From Mycobacterium intermedium (GTDB lineage Bacteria > Actinomycetota > Actinomycetes > Mycobacteriales > Mycobacteriaceae), in NCBI RefSeq assembly GCF_002086275.1, contig NZ_MVHT01000069.1, positions 1 through 36,412 of the forward strand: DNA of 36,412 nt. The letters are read 5' to 3'. The translations under genes and the position numbers were made by a program. Positions 29,624-36,412 of this stretch are shown here, piece by piece; positions within the stretch are counted from its first letter, which is position 1; the number at the start of each line of letters is the position of its first letter. The notes beneath the pieces were generated by a model. The model worked only from the letters and a program-made list of their open reading frames with translations. It had not been told where the DNA came from and made no database searches.

Positions 29624-30781
29624 ATGAACACGGAATTCACGCTGACCCAGAAGCGCGCTCTCGCGATCATCACCATGATCGCGCTGCTGTTCGGCGCGTA
29701 TTTCCTCCGCCAATACTTCGTGCTGATCGTGGTCGCAGCCGTCTTCGCGTACCTGTTCACGCCGCTGTTCAATTGGTTCAACAAGCGCGTCAACACCGGC
29801 TTGTCGGCCACCTTCACCCTGTTGTCGGCGCTGGCCGTCGTGATCGTGCCGGTGGGACTGCTGGTGGGGCTGGCGATCGTTCAGATCGCCCGGATGGTCG
29901 AGCACGTCGCAGACTGGGTCAAGGCGACCAACCCCAGCGAGCTCGGCCAGAAGGCGCTCCAACTGGTGAACGACTTCCTGTCCCGGATTCCGTTCGCCCA
30001 CGTCACCGTCACCGAGGAGCAGCTACGCAAGGCGATGATCACGGTCGCGCAGACGGCCGGCGAATGGCTGCTGCGCTTCCTGCAAACCACCGCGGGGAGC
30101 CTCGCCGGTGCCATTACCTCTGCGATCATCTTCCTGTACGTGTTCGTCGCGCTGCTGACCAACCAGGAAAAGCTGCGCACCCTGATCGGCCAACTCAACC
30201 CGCTGGGCGAAGAGGCGACGGACCTGTACCTGAAAAAGATGGGTTCCATGGTGCGCGGCACCGTGAACGGCCAGTTCGTCATCGCGTTCTGCCAGGGTGT
30301 CACCGGCGCCGCGTCCATCTACATCGCCGGATTCCACCACGGCTTCTTCATCTTCGCGATCCTGCTGACCGCGTTGTCGATCATTCCGCTGGGCGGCGGG
30401 ATCGTGACCATTCCGTTCGGCATAGGGATGGTCCTCTTCGGCAACATCGGCGGTGGCATCTTCGTGATGCTCATCCACTTCCTTGTGGTCACCAACATCG
30501 ACAACTTCTTGCGCCCGATCCTGGTGCCGCGTGATGCGCGGCTGAACTCCGCGCTGATGTTGCTGTCGGTGTTCGCCGGAATCAGCATGTTCGGCCCGTG
30601 GGGCATCATCATCGGACCGGTGCTGATGATCATCATCGTCACCACCATCGACGTCTACCTGGCGGTCTACAAGGGCGTCGAACTGAAACCGGTCGAGCCG
30701 AAAGCTGGTAAGCGCAGCTTGTTTTCCCGCGGCTCGCGCGACACTAACGACGAGAGCGCGGCTAAGTCAGCCGCTGAGTGA
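29624..30781 (+). CDS. perM: AI-2E family / PerM-type permease
   Basis: The protein is 385 residues from ATG 29624, the length recalled for M. tuberculosis PerM (Rv1101c). It has the YdiK/PerM layout: about seven to eight membrane helices (first near 10-25 and 40-55, then 60-85, a long soluble segment around 100-150, and a cluster from 160 to 350). The segment VNGQFVIAFCQGVTGAASIYIAGFHHGFF and the final DNFLRPILVPRDARLNSALMLLSVFAG are characteristic. PerM supports cell division and persistence in M. tuberculosis. The C-terminal 40 residues are charged and cytoplasmic. It converges with the dienelactone hydrolase gene, overlapping by 20 nt. The mazEF3 genes that I recall next to it in M. tuberculosis are not here. 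Confidence 0.93.
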   Translation: MNTEFTLTQKRALAIITMIALLFGAYFLRQYFVLIVVAAVFAYLFTPLFNWFNKRVNTGLSATFTLLSALAVVIVPVGLLVGLAIVQIARMVEHVADWVKATNPSELGQKALQLVNDFLSRIPFAHVTVTEEQLRKAMITVAQTAGEWLLRFLQTTAGSLAGAITSAIIFLYVFVALLTNQEKLRTLIGQLNPLGEEATDLYLKKMGSMVRGTVNGQFVIAFCQGVTGAASIYIAGFHHGFFIFAILLTALSIIPLGGGIVTIPFGIGMVLFGNIGGGIFVMLIHFLVVTNIDNFLRPILVPRDARLNSALMLLSVFAGISMFGPWGIIIGPVLMIIIVTTIDVYLAVYKGVELKPVEPKAGKRSLFSRGSRDTNDESAAKSAAE

Positions 30782-31559
30782 GGAACTCGACCACCCGCTT
30801 GCGGGCTTCATACGCCGGCTGGCCGTCGACCTCGCGGACCTCGTCGGTCAGCACCGAGTGCGCCATCTTGGTGAAGCCGTGTGGGTTGCCCGGGCTGGAA
30901 TCGATCTCGATCACTTCGAACGCGTCGCCGAGCCGCTTCTTGAGCGTCTGGAACCGTTCGCCGGGGGCCGTCTTGTCCTCGCTGAACCGCAACCCGATGG
31001 CGCACAGGCCGTCATTCGCGCAGCGGTCGGCGACGACACCCAACTCAACCTCACTCAGTCCGGGATCGCGGCGGTGGGCTGCCGTCAGCGGGAACGGCAC
31101 CGACGGCTGGCTGAGCACCGGGGCCAACACGCTGTCGTCGACGGCGGCCGCCAGCGCGAAACCCCCGGTGAAGCACTGCCCGATCACGCCGACGCCCTTG
31201 CCCGGCGTGGACGCATTGAGGTCGCGGGCCAACGCCCGCAGGAACAGCGCCACCGGCCGCTGCTTGTTGGTGGCCAGCGCCGCGAATTCCCGCGCCACAC
31301 AAACCCGCGCGATCTGCGAGGCGATATAAGCCCCGGAAACCGGCTTACCCGGGGTGCCGAACAGCGACGGCATGGCGACGGTGAAGCCGTTGTCCACCAG
31401 ATGGTTCCCCAGGGCCAACACCCCCGGGTGGATGCCGGGCAACTCCGGGATCAGGACCACCCCTGGACCCGACCCTTTGCGATACACGTCGTGGGTGTAG
31501 CCACCGCCGGTGAAGGGCGAGGCCGACCATCCGGTCAGGTCCGCTGCGGGTGCGGTCAT
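30762..31559 (-). CDS. Dienelactone hydrolase family protein
   Basis: The 265-residue protein starts at ATG 31559, with AGGAA about 7 nt upstream. DLH-type alpha/beta hydrolases use Cys instead of Ser: here GQCFTGGFAL with Cys129. Further motifs are VVLIPELPGIHP (with the Glu that activates Cys in DLH, Glu39), and NPHGFT near the C-terminus with the catalytic His. The substrate is unknown. Many mycobacterial DLH proteins are not in aromatic degradation clusters. It overlaps perM by 20 nt at the 3' end and follows the DUF4245 gene on the same strand by 45 nt. Confidence 0.9.
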   Translation of the reverse strand: MTAPAADLTGWSASPFTGGGYTHDVYRKGSGPGVVLIPELPGIHPGVLALGNHLVDNGFTVAMPSLFGTPGKPVSGAYIASQIARVCVAREFAALATNKQRPVALFLRALARDLNASTPGKGVGVIGQCFTGGFALAAAVDDSVLAPVLSQPSVPFPLTAAHRRDPGLSEVELGVVADRCANDGLCAIGLRFSEDKTAPGERFQTLKKRLGDAFEVIEIDSSPGNPHGFTKMAHSVLTDEVREVDGQPAYEARKRVVEFLTQRLT

Positions 31560-31604
31560 AAAGGTTCCTACCTGTCTTTGTCGTCGCCAACCAACCAACA
31601 AGAG

Positions 31605-32255
31605 CTAACGAGTGCTCGGTAACGGCGGTTCAGACTGGACTGCCGCCGCAAGGGTGCGGAATTGTTCGGCGCTGCCCGCGCCGGTGACCGCGATCTGGGT
31701 GGGGCCGGAGGGACTGGCGATGCGGGTCGTCCACACCGGCTCCAACCCATTACCGTTCGGGTCGGTTCCCTCGTAGACAACCCAGGTGGTGCCGGAGACG
31801 TCGACCGTCCCGGTCGGGTGCATGCCCGGATGGATGGACGCGACGAGCTTGTCCTCGTCGGCGTTGCTCTGGGTCAGGCTCAGATACATCCCGGTCGGGC
31901 TGATGTATCCCACGGTCGAGGTAGTCGCGTTCAGCCGCTGACCGCTGGCCGTGTCCGTGCGCCCGTTCTCGATACCCGAGCGACCACCGGAGTTCGGCTG
32001 CCATCCCGCGGGCAATCGCGGAAGACGGATGGGGAACCCCAGCGTCACGGCGTCGGCCCGCAAGGCCGTCGCCGCGTCGTAGGAAGGGATGGTGCCCCGG
32101 GTGGTCCCGCCCGGCTTGAAGGAGCACATCCCGACCATCCCCGCCAGCAGGATGCACCCGAGCACCAGCGGTGCCAGCGACCAGAACATGTCGCGACCGT
32201 CCTGCAACACCCGCGGTTTGGCCGGCTTGGGGCTCGGCTGCGGCTCAACGGTCAC
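31605..32255 (-). CDS. DUF4245 membrane-anchored protein (Rv1100 type)
   Basis: The 216-residue protein starts at GTG 32255. A basic, Pro-rich start (VEPQPSPKPAKPRVLQDGRDM) leads to one membrane helix (FWSLAPLVLGCILLAGMVGMC). An extracytoplasmic domain (about 45-216) follows, with PIRLPRLPAGWQPNSGG, VGYISPTGMYLSLTQS and TTWVVYEG, the DUF4245 pattern. The function is unknown. Its place opposite glpX matches M. tuberculosis Rv1100. A longer frame reaching 32372 reads through the mini-ORF leader of glpX on the other strand and is rejected. Confidence 0.88.
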   Translation of the reverse strand: MTVEPQPSPKPAKPRVLQDGRDMFWSLAPLVLGCILLAGMVGMCSFKPGGTTRGTIPSYDAATALRADAVTLGFPIRLPRLPAGWQPNSGGRSGIENGRTDTASGQRLNATTSTVGYISPTGMYLSLTQSNADEDKLVASIHPGMHPTGTVDVSGTTWVVYEGTDPNGNGLEPVWTTRIASPSGPTQIAVTGAGSAEQFRTLAAAVQSEPPLPSTR

Positions 32256-32310
32256 TCCGCCAGTATCCCAGCTCCAGCCCACCGATCCGCTTCTGGGACA
32301 ATCTCTGGGG

Positions 32311-32370
32311 ATGAACGACGGGCTCCAACCTTGAACGAAGGGCTCCAACCTTGAACGAAGGGCTCCAACC
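32311..32370 (+). repeat. 3 x 20 bp tandem of coupled 7-codon mini-ORFs before glpX
   Basis: Three near-identical 20-bp units (32311-32330, 32331-32350, 32351-32370) run directly into glpX ATG 32371. Each starts with ATG or TTG and encodes MN(D/E)GLQP followed by TGA. Every TGA overlaps the next start by 2 nt (TTGA, TTGA, then ATGA on the glpX start). Each unit carries a GA-rich stretch (acgaAGGG in units 2 and 3) 8 nt before the next start. The array therefore repeats both the ribosome binding site and a coupled mini-ORF. Whether they are translated is unknown. Confidence 0.8.
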
Positions 32371-33453
32371 ATGACTTCTCAGGGACCACGTTCGACCGCG
32401 GTGGCAGACCACGATCCGGCAAACCCGCGGACGTCGCGCGGGGAAGCCCCGGACCGCAACCTGGCCCTGGAGCTGGTGCGGGTCACCGAGGCAGGCGCCA
32501 TGGCCGCGGGCCGCTGGGTGGGTCGCGGCGACAAGGAAGGCGGCGACGGCGCAGCGGTCGATGCGATCCGTGAACTGGTGAACTCGGTCTCTATGCGCGG
32601 TGTCGTGGTCATCGGCGAGGGCGAAAAAGACGAAGCGCCGATGCTCTACAACGGCGAAGAGGTGGGCAACGGCGACGGCCCCGAGTGCGACTTCGCGGTG
32701 GACCCGATCGACGGCACCACGTTGATGAGCAAGGGCATGCCCAACGCCATCTCGGTGCTGGCGGTGGCAGATCGCGGCGCGATGTTCGACCCGTCGGCGG
32801 TCTTCTACATGAACAAGATCGCCGTCGGCCCCGAGGCCGCGCACGTGCTGGACATCACCGCCCCCATCGCCGAGAACGTCCGCGCGGTCGCCAAGGTCAA
32901 GGGCCTGTCGGTGCGGGACATGACCGTGTGCATTCTGGACCGGCCGCGGCACGCCCAGCTGATCGCCGACGTCCGCGCCACCGGCGCCCGCATCCGGCTG
33001 ATCACCGACGGCGACGTGGCCGGTGCCATCTCGGCCTGCCGTCCCCAATCCGGCACCGACATTTTGGCCGGCATCGGCGGCACCCCCGAGGGCATCATCG
33101 CGGCCGCGGCCATCCGCTGTATGGGCGGCGCCATTCAGGCGCAGCTGGCGCCCAAGGACGAGGCCGAACGCCGCAAGGCGCTCGACGCCGGCTACGACCT
33201 GGACCAGGTGCTGACCACCGAGGACCTGGTGTCCGGGGAGAACGTCTTCTTCTGCGCCACCGGAGTGACCGACGGCGACTTGCTCAAGGGCGTTCGTTAC
33301 CAGCCGGGGGGCTGCACCACCCAGTCGATCGTGATGCGGTCGAAGTCGGGCACGGTGCGAATGATCGAGGCCTATCACCGGCTCTCGAAGCTCAACGAGT
33401 ACTCCGCGATCGACTTCACCGGCGACAGCACCGCCGCCTATCCCCTGCCCTGA
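32371..33453 (+). CDS. glpX: Class II fructose-1,6-bisphosphatase
   Basis: The 360-residue enzyme starts at ATG 32371. It hydrolyses fructose 1,6-bisphosphate to fructose 6-phosphate in gluconeogenesis, and is essential for growth on lipids in M. tuberculosis. The N-terminal 25 residues are variable. Conserved parts are LELVRVTEAGAMAAGRWVGRGDK, IGEGEKDEAPMLYNGEEVG and the metal/phosphate motif DPIDGTT (111-117). The C-terminal GVTDGDLLKGVRYQPGG and GTVRMIEAYHRL also fit. It matches Rv1099c. fumC follows 31 nt downstream, giving a gluconeogenesis/TCA pair. The 5' leader is the unusual mini-ORF array. Confidence 0.97.
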   Translation: MTSQGPRSTAVADHDPANPRTSRGEAPDRNLALELVRVTEAGAMAAGRWVGRGDKEGGDGAAVDAIRELVNSVSMRGVVVIGEGEKDEAPMLYNGEEVGNGDGPECDFAVDPIDGTTLMSKGMPNAISVLAVADRGAMFDPSAVFYMNKIAVGPEAAHVLDITAPIAENVRAVAKVKGLSVRDMTVCILDRPRHAQLIADVRATGARIRLITDGDVAGAISACRPQSGTDILAGIGGTPEGIIAAAAIRCMGGAIQAQLAPKDEAERRKALDAGYDLDQVLTTEDLVSGENVFFCATGVTDGDLLKGVRYQPGGCTTQSIVMRSKSGTVRMIEAYHRLSKLNEYSAIDFTGDSTAAYPLP

Positions 33454-33484
33454 CCCATCACGGATTGCGAGGAACCCCTTCAAA

Positions 33485-34888
33485 ATGGCCGACGACGCCG
33501 AATACCGCATCGAGCACGACACCATGGGCGAGGTCCGGGTGCCGGCCAAAGCGTTGTGGCGCGCACAGACTCAGCGCGCGGTGGAGAATTTCCCGATCTC
33601 TGGCCGGCCGCTCGAGCGCGCCCAGATCCGCGCGTTGGGCCTGCTGAAGGGCGCCTGCGCCCAGGTGAACAAGGACCTGGGTCTGCTGGCGCCGGAGAAG
33701 GCCGACGCGATCATTGCGGCGGCGGCCGAGATCGCCGACGGCCAGCACGACGACCAGTTCCCGATCGACGTCTTCCAGACCGGTTCGGGCACCAGCTCCA
33801 ACATGAACACCAACGAGGTGATCGCGTCCATCGCGGCCAAGAACGGCGTGACGGTGCACCCCAACGACGACGTCAACATGTCGCAGTCGTCGAACGACAC
33901 CTTCCCCACCGCCACCCACATCGCGGCCACCGAAGCGGCGGTGCGCCATCTCGTTCCGGCCCTCGAGGTGCTGCACAAAGCGCTGTCGGACAAGGCTCTC
34001 GAGTGGCACACGGTGGTGAAGTCCGGGCGAACGCACCTCATGGACGCCGTTCCCGTGACCCTCGGCCAGGAGTTCAGCGGGTATGCCCGCCAGATCGAGG
34101 CCGGCATTGAGCGGGTGCGCGCCACCCTGCCCCGGCTGGGCGAACTGGCGATCGGCGGCACCGCGGTCGGCACCGGCCTCAACGCTCCCGAAGGCTTCGG
34201 CGTCAAGGTGGTCTCGGTTCTGGTAGCCGAGACGGGCTTGTCCGAATTGCGGACGGCAGCAAATTCTTTCGAGGCGCAGGCCGCGCGGGACGGATTGGTC
34301 GAGGCGTCCGGAGCGCTGCGCACGATCGCGGTCTCGCTGACCAAGATCGCCAACGACATCCGCTGGATGGGGTCCGGGCCACTGACCGGCCTCGCCGAGA
34401 TTCAGCTGCCCGACCTGCAGCCCGGTAGCTCGATCATGCCGGGCAAGGTGAATCCGGTGCTGCCGGAGGCCGTCACGCAGGTGGCCGCGCAGGTGATCGG
34501 CAACGACGCCGCGATCGCCTGGGGTGGGGCCGGCGGCGCCTTCGAGCTCAACGTCTACATCCCGATGATGGCCCGCAACATCCTCGAGTCGTTCAAGCTG
34601 CTGACCAACGTGTCGAGGCTGTTCGCCGAGCGCTGCATCGTCGGGCTCAAGGCGAACGTCGACCACCTGCGTGAATTGGCCGAGTCGTCCCCATCGATCG
34701 TGACCCCGCTAAACTCGGCCATCGGCTATGAGGAGGCAGCCGCGGTTGCCAAGCAAGCGCTCAAGGAACGCAAGACGATTCGCCAAACCGTCATCGACCG
34801 CGGGCTGATCGGCGACAAGCTGTCGATCGAGGAACTGGACCGCCGCCTCGATGTCCTGGCGATGGCCAAGGTCGAACCTGTCGACTAG
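33485..34888 (+). CDS. fumC: Class II fumarate hydratase
   Basis: The protein is 467 residues from ATG 33485. Fumarase converts fumarate to malate in the TCA cycle. The fumarase/aspartase signature GSSIMPGKVNP is at residues 314-324, with the catalytic Ser315-Ser316. Other conserved parts are GSGTSSNMNTNEVIA, SQSSNDTFPTA, the C1 and B-site segment SGRTHLMDAVPVTLGQEFSGY, and the AAVAKQALKE C-terminus. The length fits the class II family. It lies 31 nt after glpX on the same strand, so the two are co-transcribed. It matches M. tuberculosis fum (Rv1098c). Confidence 0.97.
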   Translation: MADDAEYRIEHDTMGEVRVPAKALWRAQTQRAVENFPISGRPLERAQIRALGLLKGACAQVNKDLGLLAPEKADAIIAAAAEIADGQHDDQFPIDVFQTGSGTSSNMNTNEVIASIAAKNGVTVHPNDDVNMSQSSNDTFPTATHIAATEAAVRHLVPALEVLHKALSDKALEWHTVVKSGRTHLMDAVPVTLGQEFSGYARQIEAGIERVRATLPRLGELAIGGTAVGTGLNAPEGFGVKVVSVLVAETGLSELRTAANSFEAQAARDGLVEASGALRTIAVSLTKIANDIRWMGSGPLTGLAEIQLPDLQPGSSIMPGKVNPVLPEAVTQVAAQVIGNDAAIAWGGAGGAFELNVYIPMMARNILESFKLLTNVSRLFAERCIVGLKANVDHLRELAESSPSIVTPLNSAIGYEEAAAVAKQALKERKTIRQTVIDRGLIGDKLSIEELDRRLDVLAMAKVEPVD

Positions 34889-34982
34889 CCCCCGCTGGGA
34901 GGTTCCCGAGAGCGTCAGCGGCGACGCGGCTGTTTGACCCGCCTCGGCGCGAGGTGGTCCTTGAGAGTGAGGGTGATATTCG

Positions 34983-36002
34983 ATGACGGCTCCTCCCGGC
35001 GGTCCCTACGGTCAGGATCCCTACGGATCGAACCCCTACGGGCAGGGCCAGTACTGGGGCGGTCAGCCGCAGGGCGGACAGCCGCAGGGGGGGCAGCCGC
35101 AGGGCGGCGGTTATCCCTACCCGCCACCGGACGGTTCGTATCCACCAGCCAACCCCTACGCCAATCCCCAGGGGACGGATCCGTACGGCCAGGGCGGCTA
35201 CCCACCGCAGCCGTATCCGCAGACCGGTCAGCAATATGTCCCGGGCTGGGGTACGGGGACCTACCCGGGCCCGGGTGGGCCGCCACCGGGTGGGAGCTCG
35301 AAGACACCGTGGTTGGTTCTCGCCGGTATCGCGATATTGGGCGTCATCGCGTTGGTGGTCATCCTGGTGGTTGCCCTGGGCGGCGGGGATTCGTCGCCCT
35401 CGCCGTCGCATTCCCCGACAACTAGCGCCGCTGGGCCGTCGTCGGGACCGATCAGTTCCGATCAGACGGCCACCGACTGCACGGACAATGTGTCCGGCGG
35501 CGCGCCGCCCACCGGCGACACCGTGACTGCGGGCAAGCTTTCCTTCCCAATCAGCGCGGCGCCCGGTTGGTCGCCGTACTCCGATGACCAGAACCCGAAC
35601 CTCATCGGCGCGGTAGGCCTGGGCGCGGAGGTGCCCGGCGCCAACCAGTGGATGATGCAGGTCGAGGTCGCCATCACGAATTTTGTCCCCAGCATGGACG
35701 TCGCCGCCCAAGCCGCGAAACTGATTCAGTGCGTGGCCAAAGGCCCCGGCTACATTCAGTCGCAACCCACCCTGGGCCCGTTGAAGAAGTCGACGACGAC
35801 GGTCGACGGGGTCAAGGCCGCCCGGGTGGATGCCGACATCACGATCGGCGACACCACTCGCAACGTCAAGGGTGACTCGGTGGTGATCATCGCGGTCGAC
35901 ACGAAACCGGTCACGATCTTCCTGGGCGCGACTCCGATCGGCGACACCGGGTCGCAAGCCATCGTCAACAAGGTGATCGCGGCGCTGAAAGTGGCCAAGT
36001 AG
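34983..36002 (+). CDS. Gly/Pro-rich membrane protein with extracellular domain (Rv1097c type)
   Basis: The protein is 339 residues from ATG 34983. The first 100 residues are a cytoplasmic Pro/Gly/Tyr/Gln-rich region with GQDPYG and three tandem copies of GGQPQ (15-bp DNA repeats at about 35065-35105). One membrane helix follows (WLVLAGIAILGVIALVVILVVAL), then a Ser/Pro/Thr linker and an extracytoplasmic domain (about 155-339) with two Cys. This tail-helix-domain layout is common in mycobacterial regulators and secretion partners, but no function is known. Upstream GAGGG is 8 nt before the ATG. The fumC stop is 94 nt upstream, so it may be a separate transcript. Confidence 0.85.
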   Translation: MTAPPGGPYGQDPYGSNPYGQGQYWGGQPQGGQPQGGQPQGGGYPYPPPDGSYPPANPYANPQGTDPYGQGGYPPQPYPQTGQQYVPGWGTGTYPGPGGPPPGGSSKTPWLVLAGIAILGVIALVVILVVALGGGDSSPSPSHSPTTSAAGPSSGPISSDQTATDCTDNVSGGAPPTGDTVTAGKLSFPISAAPGWSPYSDDQNPNLIGAVGLGAEVPGANQWMMQVEVAITNFVPSMDVAAQAAKLIQCVAKGPGYIQSQPTLGPLKKSTTTVDGVKAARVDADITIGDTTRNVKGDSVVIIAVDTKPVTIFLGATPIGDTGSQAIVNKVIAALKVAK

Positions 36003-36026
36003 CTCGAGGCCCGGCTCGAGACCGCG

Positions 36027-36412
36027 TCATCCCTCAGCCGTCGGGCTGGAGACATGCGTCGCCTCCGAACGGCCGCGCAACACGGTGGAATAGCACTCGG
36101 CCCAGCGCTCGCGTTCTTCCTCGGTGGCGCGGTCGAGTGCCGCGGACGAGCACAGGATCCGCCGGTCGGACGTCTTGGCGAGGTCGGCCAGCCGCGCCGC
36201 CTCGTTGACTGCGTCCCCGATAACCGTGTATTCGTACCGGTTTTCGGCGCCGATGTTGCCCGCGAAGACGCGCCCCGCGGACACACCGATGCCGAAATCG
36301 ACCACGGGCAGCAGTCGGCGTAGCTCGGTGCCTAACCCAGATTTTTCGTGAAATGCCTCGAGAAACGGGGTGTAGATAAGCGAAAGTGCCTGTCCTGCAA
36401 GGGATAATTGGA
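36027..36412 (-). CDS. Class III adenylate cyclase, C-terminal part (5' end outside window)
   Basis: The frame runs from the stop at 36027-36029 to the window edge and continues beyond it. It reads the end of a cyclase homology domain: VVDFGIGVSAGRVFAGNIGAENRYEYTVIGDAVNEAARLADLAK, given here in parts (VVDFGIGVSAG, then NRYEYTVIGDAVNEAARLA). The base-selecting Asp, transition-state Asn and Arg are all present in IGDAVNEAAR. The sequence resembles the multi-helix HAMP-containing cyclases of M. tuberculosis (Rv1318c to Rv1320c group, Rv3645). The membrane and HAMP parts would lie outside. It is oriented toward the Rv1097c-like gene and converges with it across 24 nt. Confidence 0.88.
   Translation of the reverse strand, partial: QLSLAGQALSLIYTPFLEAFHEKSGLGTELRRLLPVVDFGIGVSAGRVFAGNIGAENRYEYTVIGDAVNEAARLADLAKTSDRRILCSSAALDRATEEERERWAECYSTVLRGRSEATHVSSPTAEG

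Overview
This is a mycobacterial chromosome segment with uniformly high GC content. It carries a PE_PGRS glycine-repeat gene and many GTG starts. Its gene order (recalled, not searched) follows M. tuberculosis Rv1127c back to Rv1097c, read in the opposite orientation. The PE_PGRS gene and several genes that I do not place in M. tuberculosis suggest a slow-growing non-tuberculous species. No tRNA, rRNA, CRISPR array or insertion sequence was seen.

Layout. Positions 1-1126 hold the 3' end of a PE_PGRS gene. Positions 1250-4080 hold a DoxX-like membrane protein and the pair of a short pyruvate-phosphate-dikinase-like protein plus a winged-helix partner. Positions 4082-9241 are rich in alpha/beta hydrolases: an acyltransferase-like protein with EphC, a hydrolase fused to a class III cyclase, and a BpoB-like hydrolase. 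Positions 9699-12142 are the pentose-phosphate pair gnd2-zwf1. Positions 12231-13993 hold a membrane-tethered class III cyclase, a 54-residue membrane protein and a YiiX-like papain-fold protein.

Positions 14.0-21.1 kb look accessory. They contain OsmC, an NlpC/P60 protein beside an AT-rich gap, a DUF1254/DUF1214 protein, a small HNH protein, a broken PknH-sensor lipoprotein, a tryptophan-rich secreted protein coupled to an NTF2-like protein, a nitroreductase remnant, a DUF732 protein, an 85-bp tandem repeat array, a DUF1801 protein, a VOC protein and a rifamycin ADP-ribosyltransferase (Arr) with its catalytic triad intact. From 21.2 kb the backbone resumes: ychF, a DUF6542-like membrane protein, ispH, a lipid-droplet-type protein, xseA-xseB, and a 3-beta-hydroxysteroid dehydrogenase preceded by a perfect KstR operator. 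It continues with an intact type-B carboxylesterase, perM, a dienelactone hydrolase, a DUF4245 protein, glpX-fumC, a Pro/Gly-rich membrane protein, and the C-terminus of another class III cyclase.

How the genes fit together. zwf1/gnd2, glpX, fumC and the short PPDK-like protein belong to central carbon metabolism. The steroid dehydrogenase ties the window to the cholesterol regulon. Three class III cyclases, two of them with altered catalytic residues, suggest cyclic-nucleotide signalling. Regulatory features found by eye are a 3 x 20 bp tandem of coupled 7-codon mini-ORFs abutting glpX, a possible ACG start for the PPDK-like gene, several TANNNT boxes spaced for leaderless transcripts, a CRP-like palindrome upstream of osmC, and a long imperfect dyad between the carboxylesterase and perM. 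No single undescribed multi-gene system stands out. The best leads are the glpX leader, the Arr gene, the hydrolase-cyclase fusion and the repeat array.
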